From positions 5,001 through 69,000 of the forward strand of contig CALVDL010000018.1 of NCBI GenBank assembly GCA_944326305.1: DNA of 64,000 nt, given 5' to 3'. Below the pieces are notes generated by a model, which did not search any database, was not told the origin of the DNA, and worked only from the letters and a program-made list of their open reading frames with translations. The position numbers were made by a program, and so were the translations under genes. Below, one piece after another: positions 1 to 8,443 of this stretch. How positions within the stretch are numbered: the first letter of the stretch is position 1; every line of letters begins with the position of its first letter. Source of the DNA: an uncultured Bacteroidales bacterium (GTDB lineage: Bacteria > Bacteroidota > Bacteroidia > Bacteroidales > UBA932).

Positions 1-2190
1 GATAGTTTTTGCAGTGCTGTTCCAGGTGCGGTCGAACCCTTTGATCATGTAGTAGAACAGGTAGTTGTCCCCGTCGATATAGTCCAGGGCGTCTGCATTT
101 ATTTCATACAGCCTTTCATTTGCCTTTACTGTCAGGATGCTTTCCCTGCTGATGTTCCTTCTGTGCTGTATGTCATCCTCTCCGTATTTTACGCTTGTGA
201 ACTGGATATCCGGGAAGAATGTCTTGCCTGTGTCTTGCCTGCTGTCCACGGTGACGAAGCCGTTTGTCCCGCCGAAGAATAGCAGGCTGTCCTGGATGTC
301 GCAGAAATAGGCCCCGTCACTGTACTCTATTGTCCCGATACCATAGTTGTATGCATAGGTGATGGCCTTATTGTTCGCCGGGATGTATTTTATAAGTCCT
401 CTGTTCGTACTCACCCACAGTTCCCCGTATCTTCCCTCCAGTATCCCGTGGACAGATTTCCTTACTGATGTTTCTTCTACTGTACCGTCATTTAAGGAAA
501 CTTTCAGGAGCCCGAAGCTTGTCCCGAGCCACAGGTCTCCTTGACTGCTTCTGCAGATTGACCATACATCATTTGCTATGTCGGATCGGTCTTTGTTGAA
601 TTTCAGTACTTTACGTATTCCGTTTGCTGGGTCGTACACTGCGAGCCCGCCTCCTCTGTTTCCGAAAAGCAGGGAACCGTCGCTGTCCATGTAGACGCAG
701 AAGAACATATCCATGTTGCGCATCCTTTTGCCGAAATTGATCTGGCTGCTCTTTTTTACATACGGGCCAGATGCTCCTGTGCCTATCTCCAGCTTGAATA
801 CCCCGCATCCGACAGTGGCTATCCAAAGGGTGTCCCCGTCCTCGCATATGCCATGGATATATTTCAGTGATTCCGGTATATCACCTTTCAGTGTATGGAT
901 TTTTCCGCTCCTGTAGGAATAGTAGTTAAGCCCGTGCCCTTCGGACCCTATCCAGATGACACCGAGCCTGCTTTCTGCAAGGGCATATACACTTTTATCG
1001 GCGAGCTCGCTGTTTTCCGTGGTTATGAGCCTTGCCCTGTCTGCAGTGATCTTTCCTCCATTTGCAAATCCCGGAATCTGGAGGATGCCCTCTCCCTTCG
1101 TAGCCATCCACAGTGTGCCTTTCGAATCGACCAGGAGTGCCCGTACCGGCTTCGACAGGGAATGTGGCAGCTTGTCAAAAGTATATGATCTGAATGTGGT
1201 AGGGTTATACGAATACATCATGACGCCCTGCCCGTCTGTCCCTATCCATACAATATCCTGTCTCTTGTCATGCATCAGGGAGAATACACCGCAGTCTATG
1301 TCAAGCCTGCTTCTTTTGTACCCGTCCGGGTTTCTCCCCGGTGTCGTGGTCTTGCTCAGGCGCGTCACTCCATTATACAGATAGGAAATCATATAGCCGT
1401 CTCCGTATTCCGATATGTCGGAGACTGGACCATAGCTGTTTATATCGTCTTCAAGGTCTGCTATGGCTGTTATCTGTCCATTGCAGGTATTGAAAAAATG
1501 CAAGGTCTTGTCCTGTCCTATTATATAAACGCCGTTGTCTTTGCGGAATGCCGAGATCAGCGGCATGCTGCCTGTAGCCGGCTTCGCCTGGCCCAGACTG
1601 GCCATTTTACCGTCCTGCGGGAATGACGCATCGGCGTACCAGATACCGCTCTTGCAGAATATCCATGCTATATTCTCATCTGAAAGGCTTGTCTCGAGGA
1701 TGTCCCGGAATGAAAATCTTCCAGGCCAGCTGATTTTCTCAAAGCTCCGTGTACATGGCTGGTATCCGTACAATTCATTCTCCGGAGCAAATATGAATGT
1801 CTCGTGGCTGCTCCTGGAGGCCACGAAATATATTCCCTGAAATTCTTCGTGGCGTTCTTCCACTCCGTTGTACCCGAAAAGGTCCAGCCCATAGTTTGTC
1901 CTGATCCAGAAAAGCGAATCTTTCGTGCAGATGATTTCTTCAATCAGGTTTCCTGAAAGCGGAAGCATCCCGGTGTCCTCTGCGGGGTATGCCGCTGCCC
2001 TGTCCCCGTCCCACATGTCCAGTCCGTCGCAAGTGCCGAACCAAATGTACCCGTCTTGCCCCTGGGCAAGGGAGAGGACGGAATTGTTCGAAATGCCTTC
2101 ACGGCTGGATATGCTCCTGAGGTTGTCCGCATGTGTGTATATGCTTCCTGGCAGTATTGTCAAGATAAACAATATTAAGTGTCGCTTCAT
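1..2190 (-). CDS. Hybrid two-component system-type sensor, N-terminal part (cut by window edge)
   Basis: The minus-strand frame is open from the ATG at 2190 to the left edge, about 730 residues with no stop. It begins with a short signal sequence (MKRHLILFILTILPGSIYTHA). Repeated WIGT/WFGT-type blades follow, such as GYIWFGTCDGLDMWDGD, IVWIGTDGQG, VIWIGSEGHG and GDLWLGTSFG. These are the Reg_prop repeats of the periplasmic double beta-propeller in Bacteroidota hybrid sensors. Close to the edge, a stretch like NYLFYYMIKGFDRTW marks the start of a Y_Y_Y domain. Histidine kinase, receiver and AraC-type output domains would lie beyond the edge, so hybrid status is inferred from the family. The gene is divergent from the mannan-type susC and is the obvious candidate to sense a mannan fragment and activate that locus. 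Confidence 0.88.
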   Translation of the reverse strand, partial: MKRHLILFILTILPGSIYTHADNLRSISSREGISNNSVLSLAQGQDGYIWFGTCDGLDMWDGDRAAAYPAEDTGMLPLSGNLIEEIICTKDSLFWIRTNYGLDLFGYNGVEERHEEFQGIYFVASRSSHETFIFAPENELYGYQPCTRSFEKISWPGRFSFRDILETSLSDENIAWIFCKSGIWYADASFPQDGKMASLGQAKPATGSMPLISAFRKDNGVYIIGQDKTLHFFNTCNGQITAIADLEDDINSYGPVSDISEYGDGYMISYLYNGVTRLSKTTTPGRNPDGYKRSRLDIDCGVFSLMHDKRQDIVWIGTDGQGVMMYSYNPTTFRSYTFDKLPHSLSKPVRALLVDSKGTLWMATKGEGILQIPGFANGGKITADRARLITTENSELADKSVYALAESRLGVIWIGSEGHGLNYYSYRSGKIHTLKGDIPESLKYIHGICEDGDTLWIATVGCGVFKLEIGTGASGPYVKKSSQINFGKRMRNMDMFFCVYMDSDGSLLFGNRGGGLAVYDPANGIRKVLKFNKDRSDIANDVWSICRSSQGDLWLGTSFGLLKVSLNDGTVEETSVRKSVHGILEGRYGELWVSTNRGLIKYIPANNKAITYAYNYGIGTIEYSDGAYFCDIQDSLLFFGGTNGFVTVDSRQDTGKTFFPDIQFTSVKYGEDDIQHRRNISRESILTVKANERLYEINADALDYIDGDNYLFYYMIKGFDRTWNSTAKTI

Positions 2191-2220
2191 GTGGCAGCTT
2201 TGAAATATGGTTTACTGCGG

Positions 2221-2228
2221 CGAATATA
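2221..2228 (-). promoter_or_regulatory. Possible -7 box for the sensor gene
   Basis: On the minus strand TATATTCG lies about 30 bases before the sensor start. It differs from the Bacteroidota -7 consensus TAnnTTTG at one position. No clear -33 TTTG is seen, so this is a weak call. Confidence 0.3.
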
Positions 2229-2357
2229 GTTATTTTTTCACATTTCCATACTTGATGGATATGCAATCATTGTGAAACTTGTGCAAATACGTACCCGGGC
2301 AGTGTGCTTGGCTTCAGAAAATGATACATGCCGTCTTTGTCGAAAATTATACGGGGA

Positions 2358-2384
2358 TGTACTAAAAATGCATTAAATCGTACA
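2358..2384 (+). promoter_or_regulatory. Candidate operator 1 of the mannan PUL
   Basis: The site is an imperfect dyad with TGTAC and GTACA at its ends and ATGCAT at its centre. Its 23-bp core at 2361-2383 (ACTAAAAATGCAT then TAAATCGTAC) matches 21 of 23 bases at 12052-12074 before the second transcription unit. It ends 22 bases before the -7 box at 2406, overlapping the place where a -33 element would sit, as expected for an activator-dependent promoter. Binding by the divergent sensor-regulator is an inference. Confidence 0.6.
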
Positions 2385-2405
2385 TGGTTTTTATGAAATG
2401 GTGAA

Positions 2406-2413
2406 TAATTTTG
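2406..2413 (+). promoter_or_regulatory. -7 box of the susC promoter
   Basis: TAATTTTG matches the Bacteroidota -7 consensus TAnnTTTG. No TTTG is seen 19-20 bases upstream, where the candidate operator lies instead. The predicted leader to the susC ATG is about 60 bases. Confidence 0.55.
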
Positions 2414-2478
2414 TAGCCGTCCGAAACAGAAAAAATGATTCGGACTGGTAAATCTCATATAACTAACCAAATGTTTTT

Positions 2479-5400
2479 ATGTTTTTAATAAATTACCATT
2501 TCAAACAATTGTTCGTAGGGGGGGGTAAGCTATTTTTGTTGGCTTTGTCCATGGTTCTGTTTGCCATGCCTCTCTCCGCTCAGGAACATAGCGTTTCGGG
2601 TACGGTAACCGATGTTGACGGCAACCCTGTGATTGGGGCTGCTGTCATGATTCCCGGTTCGAATACCGGAGTTACTACCGATTTCGACGGTAGTTATACA
2701 TTAGGAGGACTTGCTCCTGATACTGAAATCGAAGTATCCTGCCTTGGCTTTGCTACACAGAGGGTGAAGGTAGGAAACCGGTCCAGAATAGATTTCACCC
2801 TCGAGGTGGAGGCGACTTTCATGGATGAGGTGGTTGTGATAGGGTACGGCACCACGACACGCCGCCGCTCTGTCGGTGCTGTCGACCAGGTGAAAGCCGA
2901 TATTCTTGAAAACAGGTCTGTCGCAAACCTGACACAGGCGCTTCAGGGTACCTCGCCTTCTCTCGTTATCCAGCAGAGGAGTTTCAATCCTAACGACCAG
3001 GGCCTGAATATCAACATCCGAGGGGTCGGGACCATGAACAACAATGACCCTCTTATCGTCATTGACGGTCTTGTTACGGACAATTCTGCTTTCAGCAAGC
3101 TCAACCCGCAGGACATCGAGTCCGTATCCGTCCTGAAAGATGCCGGTACTGCGGCCATCTACGGATCGCGTGCCGCCAACGGAGTCCTTCTTGTCACCAC
3201 CAAGAAAGGAAAATACAACCAGGCTCCGGAGGTGAAAGTCTCTGCAATGGTCGGATGGCAGGATCCTTACTGCCTTTATACTCCGGTGGAAGGCTGGCAG
3301 AACGCCACACTGCTGAATGTGGCAAGGCGCAACCGCGGTCTTGATCCATCATTCACTGCTGCCGAGATACGTGACCTGTATGAGCACGGGAACGGAACGT
3401 TCTTCCTTGACGAGATCATGCAGACTGCTCTCCAGCAGAACTACAATGTAAGCATTTCAGGCGGCAGCCAGAATACTACATATATGGTTTCTGCCGGATA
3501 CTTCAACCAGGGGAGCAACTTTGTAGGTCCTGACTATGGCGTAGAACGCTACAACATGAGGGCGAACGTTTCTACAGAGTACAAGAGACTGAAAGTCACC
3601 GCCCTGCTTTCCTACAACAGGAACGACAGCAAGAATACCATTGACGGCAACGCCATCGCGAATGCTACCCGTATTCCTACCTATTATTATTACAGGCAGC
3701 AGGACCCGGAGACGGGACGCTATCTTGTAAATGACCTTCTGACAGACTTCAACTCTCTCGGTCTGCTCGAGACAGGCGGATACGACAAGTACAACAATGA
3801 CTATGTCAACGCCAACATCTCTCTCGAATACAAGATTATCGAAGGCCTGAAACTGCGTGCAGTCGGCGGTGCGGACATCTATTCGAACCACAGATACACC
3901 CGCACATTCACTACTCCGTTCTACAACTATCAGGATATCAACGGAGAACCTCGTCTTAACAATACCGACCGCAGGTCCGAGGACTGGAACGAGAAGGCAT
4001 GGCTGATCAATACCCAGATCATGCTCGACTATGACAGGACTTTTGCCGAGAAGCATCACGTATATGCCATGGTCGGAGCATCCAACGAGTCCTACACCAA
4101 GCAGGGCAACCAGGTCAAGATCCTCAAGGTGGATGAAGATCTGGGAATCAAGGGCGACGGCTCCGAGGTAGACCCGTCAGGTTCGTACCTTACGCCGGAA
4201 AGCACCACACGTACCAGCCTCACTTCCATATTCGGAAGGGTAGGGTATGACTTTAAAGGCAAATACTTTGTCGAGGGAACCTTCCGTTATGACGGTTCGT
4301 CCAAGTTCGACAAAGACTACCGCTGGGGATTCTTCCCGTCCGTGTCTGTCGGCTGGACCATTTCGGAAGAGCCGTGGATGGCCGACTGGAACTACAATAT
4401 GGGTATGTTGAAAGTACGTGCATCATACGGTACCCTCGGTAACCAGGCGACTGGCGACTACCAGTATTTCACTACATACGACCTGTATGCCAATACATAC
4501 GGATTCAACAATGTAGGCGTGGCAGGAGCCGGCTTCCAGCTCGGTACCGACAATCTCCAGTGGGAGGTTTCCAAGACATTCAATGTCGGTTTCGACGCCT
4601 CTTTCTTCAAGAGCAAGCTCAATATAGGGTTCGACTACTTCAACAAGAACACTACCGGTATCCTTATCAAGCCTAAGACCCCGCTTCATCTGGGAACAGA
4701 GCTGAACAGCTATAATGCCGGTGCGATGAATACCCAGGGATGGGAACTTACCATCAATTTCTCACATGTAAAGAACGACTGGTCGCATAACCTGTCTTTC
4801 AACATCGGAGACTCATGGAACAGGGTTACCTCTTTTGAAGGCTTCGAGCAGATCAACAAGTCCGATGAGATATGGAGAATCATCAGGGAAGGCCTGCCTC
4901 TCTACTCATACTACGGATACAAGACCGACGGATTCTTCCAGAGCTATGAGGAAATCGAGAATTCGGCTGTCCCTGTAGGTATGGAGAACCAGCTCCAGCC
5001 GGGTGACGTGAAGTACAAGGACCGTAACGGGGACGGCAAGATCGATGAGGACGACCGTTATTATCTCGGAAACGCATTCCCGAGGTATACATTCGGACTG
5101 AACTACAATGTGGCATGGAAAGGTATCGACCTCAGCGTGATGTTCCAGGGCGTACTCAAGAGGGACATGATGCTCAGGGGAGAGCTTGTAGAGCCTTTCC
5201 ACAACAACTACGGCTACACCATGTACGAACACCAGCTTGATTTCTGGACGCCGACCAATACCGATGCAAGATGGCCTCGTCTTGTGGCCTCCGACAGGCA
5301 GGGGTCCAGCCTCAACAACTACGGCTACGGTTCTGACCTTTACAAATTCAACGGAGCATATCTCCGTCTGAAGGATGTCCAGATCGGATATACATTCCCT

Positions 5401-5601
5401 CAGAAATGGATGGACAAGATCAGGGTCAAGAAACTGAGAGTCTACTTCGATGCACAGAATCTCTTTACTATCAGCGGAGTGTCGTTCATCGACCCTGAAT
5501 CTTCAGAGTTCGGCAACAGCATGAACGCCTCAGGCGCCAACTCCGGACGTAACTACCCTAACCTCCGTTATTTCGGTATGGGAGTGGACATTACGTTCTG
5601 A
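2479..5601 (+). CDS. SusC/RagA-type TonB-dependent outer-membrane transporter
   Basis: This 1040-residue protein should import mannan oligosaccharides through the outer membrane together with the SusD encoded next to it. A type I signal peptide appears to end at LSA-Q near residue 34. A carboxypeptidase-regulatory-like (CarboxypepD_reg) domain spans about 36-112, followed by a TonB-box-like stretch (DEVVVIGYG, 116-124). The plug contains the SusC-typical LKDAGTAAIYGSRAANGV. A large barrel ends in an aromatic strand (GMGVDITF). Length and layout are typical of the SusC family. The ATG at 2479 has no Shine-Dalgarno site, which is usual here. Codons 13-16 contain a run of eight G, a possible slippage site. 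It is the first gene of a susC-susD-SusE/F-GH76 unit. Confidence 0.95.
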   Translation: MFLINYHFKQLFVGGGKLFLLALSMVLFAMPLSAQEHSVSGTVTDVDGNPVIGAAVMIPGSNTGVTTDFDGSYTLGGLAPDTEIEVSCLGFATQRVKVGNRSRIDFTLEVEATFMDEVVVIGYGTTTRRRSVGAVDQVKADILENRSVANLTQALQGTSPSLVIQQRSFNPNDQGLNINIRGVGTMNNNDPLIVIDGLVTDNSAFSKLNPQDIESVSVLKDAGTAAIYGSRAANGVLLVTTKKGKYNQAPEVKVSAMVGWQDPYCLYTPVEGWQNATLLNVARRNRGLDPSFTAAEIRDLYEHGNGTFFLDEIMQTALQQNYNVSISGGSQNTTYMVSAGYFNQGSNFVGPDYGVERYNMRANVSTEYKRLKVTALLSYNRNDSKNTIDGNAIANATRIPTYYYYRQQDPETGRYLVNDLLTDFNSLGLLETGGYDKYNNDYVNANISLEYKIIEGLKLRAVGGADIYSNHRYTRTFTTPFYNYQDINGEPRLNNTDRRSEDWNEKAWLINTQIMLDYDRTFAEKHHVYAMVGASNESYTKQGNQVKILKVDEDLGIKGDGSEVDPSGSYLTPESTTRTSLTSIFGRVGYDFKGKYFVEGTFRYDGSSKFDKDYRWGFFPSVSVGWTISEEPWMADWNYNMGMLKVRASYGTLGNQATGDYQYFTTYDLYANTYGFNNVGVAGAGFQLGTDNLQWEVSKTFNVGFDASFFKSKLNIGFDYFNKNTTGILIKPKTPLHLGTELNSYNAGAMNTQGWELTINFSHVKNDWSHNLSFNIGDSWNRVTSFEGFEQINKSDEIWRIIREGLPLYSYYGYKTDGFFQSYEEIENSAVPVGMENQLQPGDVKYKDRNGDGKIDEDDRYYLGNAFPRYTFGLNYNVAWKGIDLSVMFQGVLKRDMMLRGELVEPFHNNYGYTMYEHQLDFWTPTNTDARWPRLVASDRQGSSLNNYGYGSDLYKFNGAYLRLKDVQIGYTFPQKWMDKIRVKKLRVYFDAQNLFTISGVSFIDPESSEFGNSMNASGANSGRNYPNLRYFGMGVDITF
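2518..2525 (+). repeat. G8 homopolymer in the susC signal-peptide region
   Basis: Eight consecutive G residues lie in the codons for VGGGK, about 40 bases after the start. A one-base slip would put the gene out of frame. Downstream in-frame ATG codons (residues 25 and 30) fall inside the signal peptide. Confidence 0.9.
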
Positions 5602-5647
5602 CAGCTGAAGATCAAAGAATTGTTATTTGAAGAAAATTCCAGAAAAC

Positions 5648-7291
5648 ATGAAAAACATAATAAGATATACGGCAGCCTTCCTGTCCGGAGCATCACTGTT
5701 GGCTCTGGCGGCGTGCAACTCGCTGGATCAGGCTCCTACAAACAAATTTACGGATGATACATTCTGGTCTTCAGCCGACAGGGCCCAGTCCGTTGTCAAC
5801 ATGGCTTACAACCAGATGTATTCCCATACGAAGTTCCTCGATGACGAGGCTTTGAGCGACAATATCTTCGAACAGCGCGGAGGTCCTGACACCAGGGCAA
5901 TCCGTACCGGTACGGCTACGGCTTCCACAGGCCTGTTCGAGTCAGAGTGGAAATGGATCTATCAGGGTATCAAGACCTGCAACGTGTTTATGGACAAGGT
6001 GGACCTGGTACCGGATATGGATGCCGACACCAAGGCTGACATGGTAGCCCAGATCAAGTTCATAAGGGCTTACCTCTATTTCCGTGCGGTCAATTTCTAC
6101 GGCGCCGTGCCTTTCTTCCTGAGCGATATCACTCTTGACCAGTCCAAGGAATCGGTCCGTACGCCTAAGACGGAGATCATACCTCAGCTCGTGTCTGAGC
6201 TGGAATCCATCATTCCTGTCCTTCCTTCAAGGGATGACCTTTCTGCGTCTGACAACGGGAAGATTACGAAAGCCGCCGCCATGGTGCTTCTTGCCAGAAT
6301 CTACATGTACAACCCTGACATGTACGCCGACTGGGCAGATAAGGTAGCCGGCATCTGCGACGACCTTATCCACAACCAGGCCGAATACGGCACCTACTCC
6401 CTGTTTACTACATCCGACGAGCACTGCTCGGCGTACGAAAACCTGTTCATGGCTGCATACGAGTACAATTCCGAGGTGATTCTCGACTACTCTGCCATGG
6501 AGACCATCAAGCAGTGGACTACTTTCAACAATCTTGCACCTATGGCAGTAGGCTCTGCTCTTATCCAGCGTGCCCCTACCCGTGAGCTTGTGGACGATTA
6601 TCTCATGGCCAACGGAAAGCAGATAGATGAAAACGGTTCCGGATACAATGAATCGGATCCGTATTCCAACAGGGACCCGCGCCTTCTCTATACTGTCGGA
6701 TGTCACGGCAAGATATGGAAGGATGTAAACAACAGCGGCGCTTATACCGAATATACGGTGGACGTGACAGGTAGCGAAAGTAAAGACAAGTTCAGCGTAG
6801 GATCCAACTCCACACCTACAGGTTTCTTTGTCCGCAAGTACTACGATATGGGACACGGACAGGAGTTCAAGCAGTGGAACAACATCATCATGATGAGGTA
6901 CGCCGATGTCCTGCTCATGTATGCCGAGGCCAAACATGCTCTCGGTGAGTTCGGCGAGAACGAGTGGAACGAAACCATAAAGCCTATAAGGGAAAGAGCC
7001 GGTCTGAACGCTGACGCATGTGCCTATCCATCACTTAGTACAGATGCCATGACAGACCTTATCCGCAGGGAACGCCGCTGCGAGCTTGCTCTCGAGGGGC
7101 TCAGATACTATGACATCCTGCGCTGGAACATAGGCAGCGATGTGCTGAACTGCAACGTGTATTCTTCATACGAGACAGGTTCCATAGTTCTGGATACAAG
7201 GGTGTTTACAGACAGGGACAAGCTCTGGTCAGTGCCTCAGTCGCAGCTTGAGCTGGTACCTACCCTCCTGCCTAACAACCCTGGTTATTAA
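5648..7291 (+). CDS. SusD/RagB-type glycan-binding lipoprotein
   Basis: This surface lipoprotein is the lid and substrate-binding partner of the SusC upstream. The start is placed at the ATG at 5648, giving 547 residues, because a lipoprotein signal follows at once (MKNIIRYTAAFLSGASLLAL, then AAC with the lipid-acceptor Cys at 23). An in-frame TTG lies 21 bases upstream but adds nothing recognisable. Family features include the N-terminal DQAPTNKFTDDTFW motif, the RAYLYFRAVNFYGAVPF helix of the TPR-like fold, MMRYADVLLMYAEA, and the C-terminal IRRERRCELALEGLRYYDILRW. The gene starts 47 bases after susC, so the pair is co-transcribed. Alpha-mannan specificity is inferred from the GH76 and GH125 neighbours. 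Confidence 0.94.
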   Translation: MKNIIRYTAAFLSGASLLALAACNSLDQAPTNKFTDDTFWSSADRAQSVVNMAYNQMYSHTKFLDDEALSDNIFEQRGGPDTRAIRTGTATASTGLFESEWKWIYQGIKTCNVFMDKVDLVPDMDADTKADMVAQIKFIRAYLYFRAVNFYGAVPFFLSDITLDQSKESVRTPKTEIIPQLVSELESIIPVLPSRDDLSASDNGKITKAAAMVLLARIYMYNPDMYADWADKVAGICDDLIHNQAEYGTYSLFTTSDEHCSAYENLFMAAYEYNSEVILDYSAMETIKQWTTFNNLAPMAVGSALIQRAPTRELVDDYLMANGKQIDENGSGYNESDPYSNRDPRLLYTVGCHGKIWKDVNNSGAYTEYTVDVTGSESKDKFSVGSNSTPTGFFVRKYYDMGHGQEFKQWNNIIMMRYADVLLMYAEAKHALGEFGENEWNETIKPIRERAGLNADACAYPSLSTDAMTDLIRRERRCELALEGLRYYDILRWNIGSDVLNCNVYSSYETGSIVLDTRVFTDRDKLWSVPQSQLELVPTLLPNNPGY

Positions 7292-7316
7292 CGGTTAATT
7301 TAAAGACAGAATTTTT

Positions 7317-8432
7317 ATGAAATATAGTTTTTTCCCGACATTGCTCCTGGCTGCTGCCCTTTGTCCTGTGTCCTGTACTCTGGACAAGGAGTACCGTCCG
7401 GGAGACGTGTATCCGGTAAGTTCGCTTATTTCGCCGGAAGATGATACTTATATTAGGCTCCAGAGCGGGTCTGACGCTTCTACTACTTTCGAATGGTCTC
7501 CTGCATTTGCCCAGGACGGCATGTCTCCGCAGTATGAAGTGGCTTTCTACGGTTCTCCGGACGGAGAGATCGTGTACAGGGTGGATGCCGGCTTCAATAC
7601 ATCGGTCTCCATTGCGCATAAAGAGCTGAACAAGGCGGCAAGTGCCGCTGGTATACCTACCGGTGAGGACGGTTCCATGTATTGGGCCGTAGTCGCAAGC
7701 CGCGGAATATCTGAGTCGGCAGTCACGGTGACACCGAGAAAACTCGAAGTGACAAGACTGCTCGGATTCGAGACTATCCCTGCTGAAGTCTATATTACAG
7801 GAGAAGGTTCTGAAACAGGTACGGATCTCTCTGCCGCATACAAGGCTATCAAGAGCACGGAAGAAGGCATGTTCACTTTCTATCACCAGCTCAAGGCCGG
7901 CCAGGGCTTTACATTTACGGACAGCAAGGATGCGGATCATACGGTCTATACGATCGTGAACGGCATTCTGGATGACAAGAGCAGCACTCCTGCTACCGTA
8001 TCCGAGGACGGCATTTACAAGATAACCCTTGATTTCAACGTCAGAGGCGTTACCATTGAACCGATAACCAATGTCCTGTACAACTTCGCCGATGACCATA
8101 CCAGAAATATGGATTATATAGGAAACGGTACATGGAAACTTACGGATTATACCGTACAGTTCCTGGACAAAGGCTATGAAGAAGACAGGTATCATTTCAG
8201 GGCTACCATTGGCGGTACTGAGATGGTATGGGGATACGAGGCTACAGACTCAAGCCGTCCTGGAACTCTTACCGGCTCTTATTTCTATGTCTATGAGTAT
8301 GTATGGGACGGCAACCGTTGGGCTTATCCTTACAAGTTCATGACTGATCTGAACGGTGCTACCGTAGACATTACCGTGTACATGAACGGCGATGTAGATC
8401 ATACGACGCATATTATTGACAATATCAGATAA
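7317..8432 (+). CDS. SusE-like outer-membrane glycan-binding lipoprotein, one repeat unit
   Basis: This 371-residue lipoprotein has its lipobox Cys near residue 20 (ALCPVSC). An Ig-like SusE-type domain spans about 30-140 (LISPEDDTYIRLQSG, FEWSPA, YEVAFYGSPDG). A second region of about 150-370 begins with EVYITGEGSETG. The same two-part unit occurs twice in the next gene, so the two are paralogues. Its place after susCD suggests a surface glycan-binding protein that helps hold mannan chains for the GH76 enzyme. No catalytic motif is seen. Family assignment rests on position and domain pattern rather than on a diagnostic motif. Confidence 0.78.
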   Translation: MKYSFFPTLLLAAALCPVSCTLDKEYRPGDVYPVSSLISPEDDTYIRLQSGSDASTTFEWSPAFAQDGMSPQYEVAFYGSPDGEIVYRVDAGFNTSVSIAHKELNKAASAAGIPTGEDGSMYWAVVASRGISESAVTVTPRKLEVTRLLGFETIPAEVYITGEGSETGTDLSAAYKAIKSTEEGMFTFYHQLKAGQGFTFTDSKDADHTVYTIVNGILDDKSSTPATVSEDGIYKITLDFNVRGVTIEPITNVLYNFADDHTRNMDYIGNGTWKLTDYTVQFLDKGYEEDRYHFRATIGGTEMVWGYEATDSSRPGTLTGSYFYVYEYVWDGNRWAYPYKFMTDLNGATVDITVYMNGDVDHTTHIIDNIR

Positions 8433-8443
8433 AGGACTATACA

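Noticed and set aside
713..1840. Several plus-strand frames of 60-140 residues near the left edge
   Set aside because: They are all antisense to the continuous sensor frame with its WIGT repeats.
3457..4059. 200-residue minus-strand frame inside susC
   Set aside because: It is antisense to the conserved barrel region, has Val/Ile-rich low-complexity content, and no promoter or family features.
6227..6937. 236-residue minus-strand frame inside susD
   Set aside because: It is a shadow of SusD coding with no independent start signals.
7272..8195. 307-residue minus-strand frame opposite the SusE-like gene
   Set aside because: It lies antisense to a clear lipoprotein gene and overlaps its 5' end. 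Its composition reflects codon-position bias of the real gene, and no domain or signal fits.
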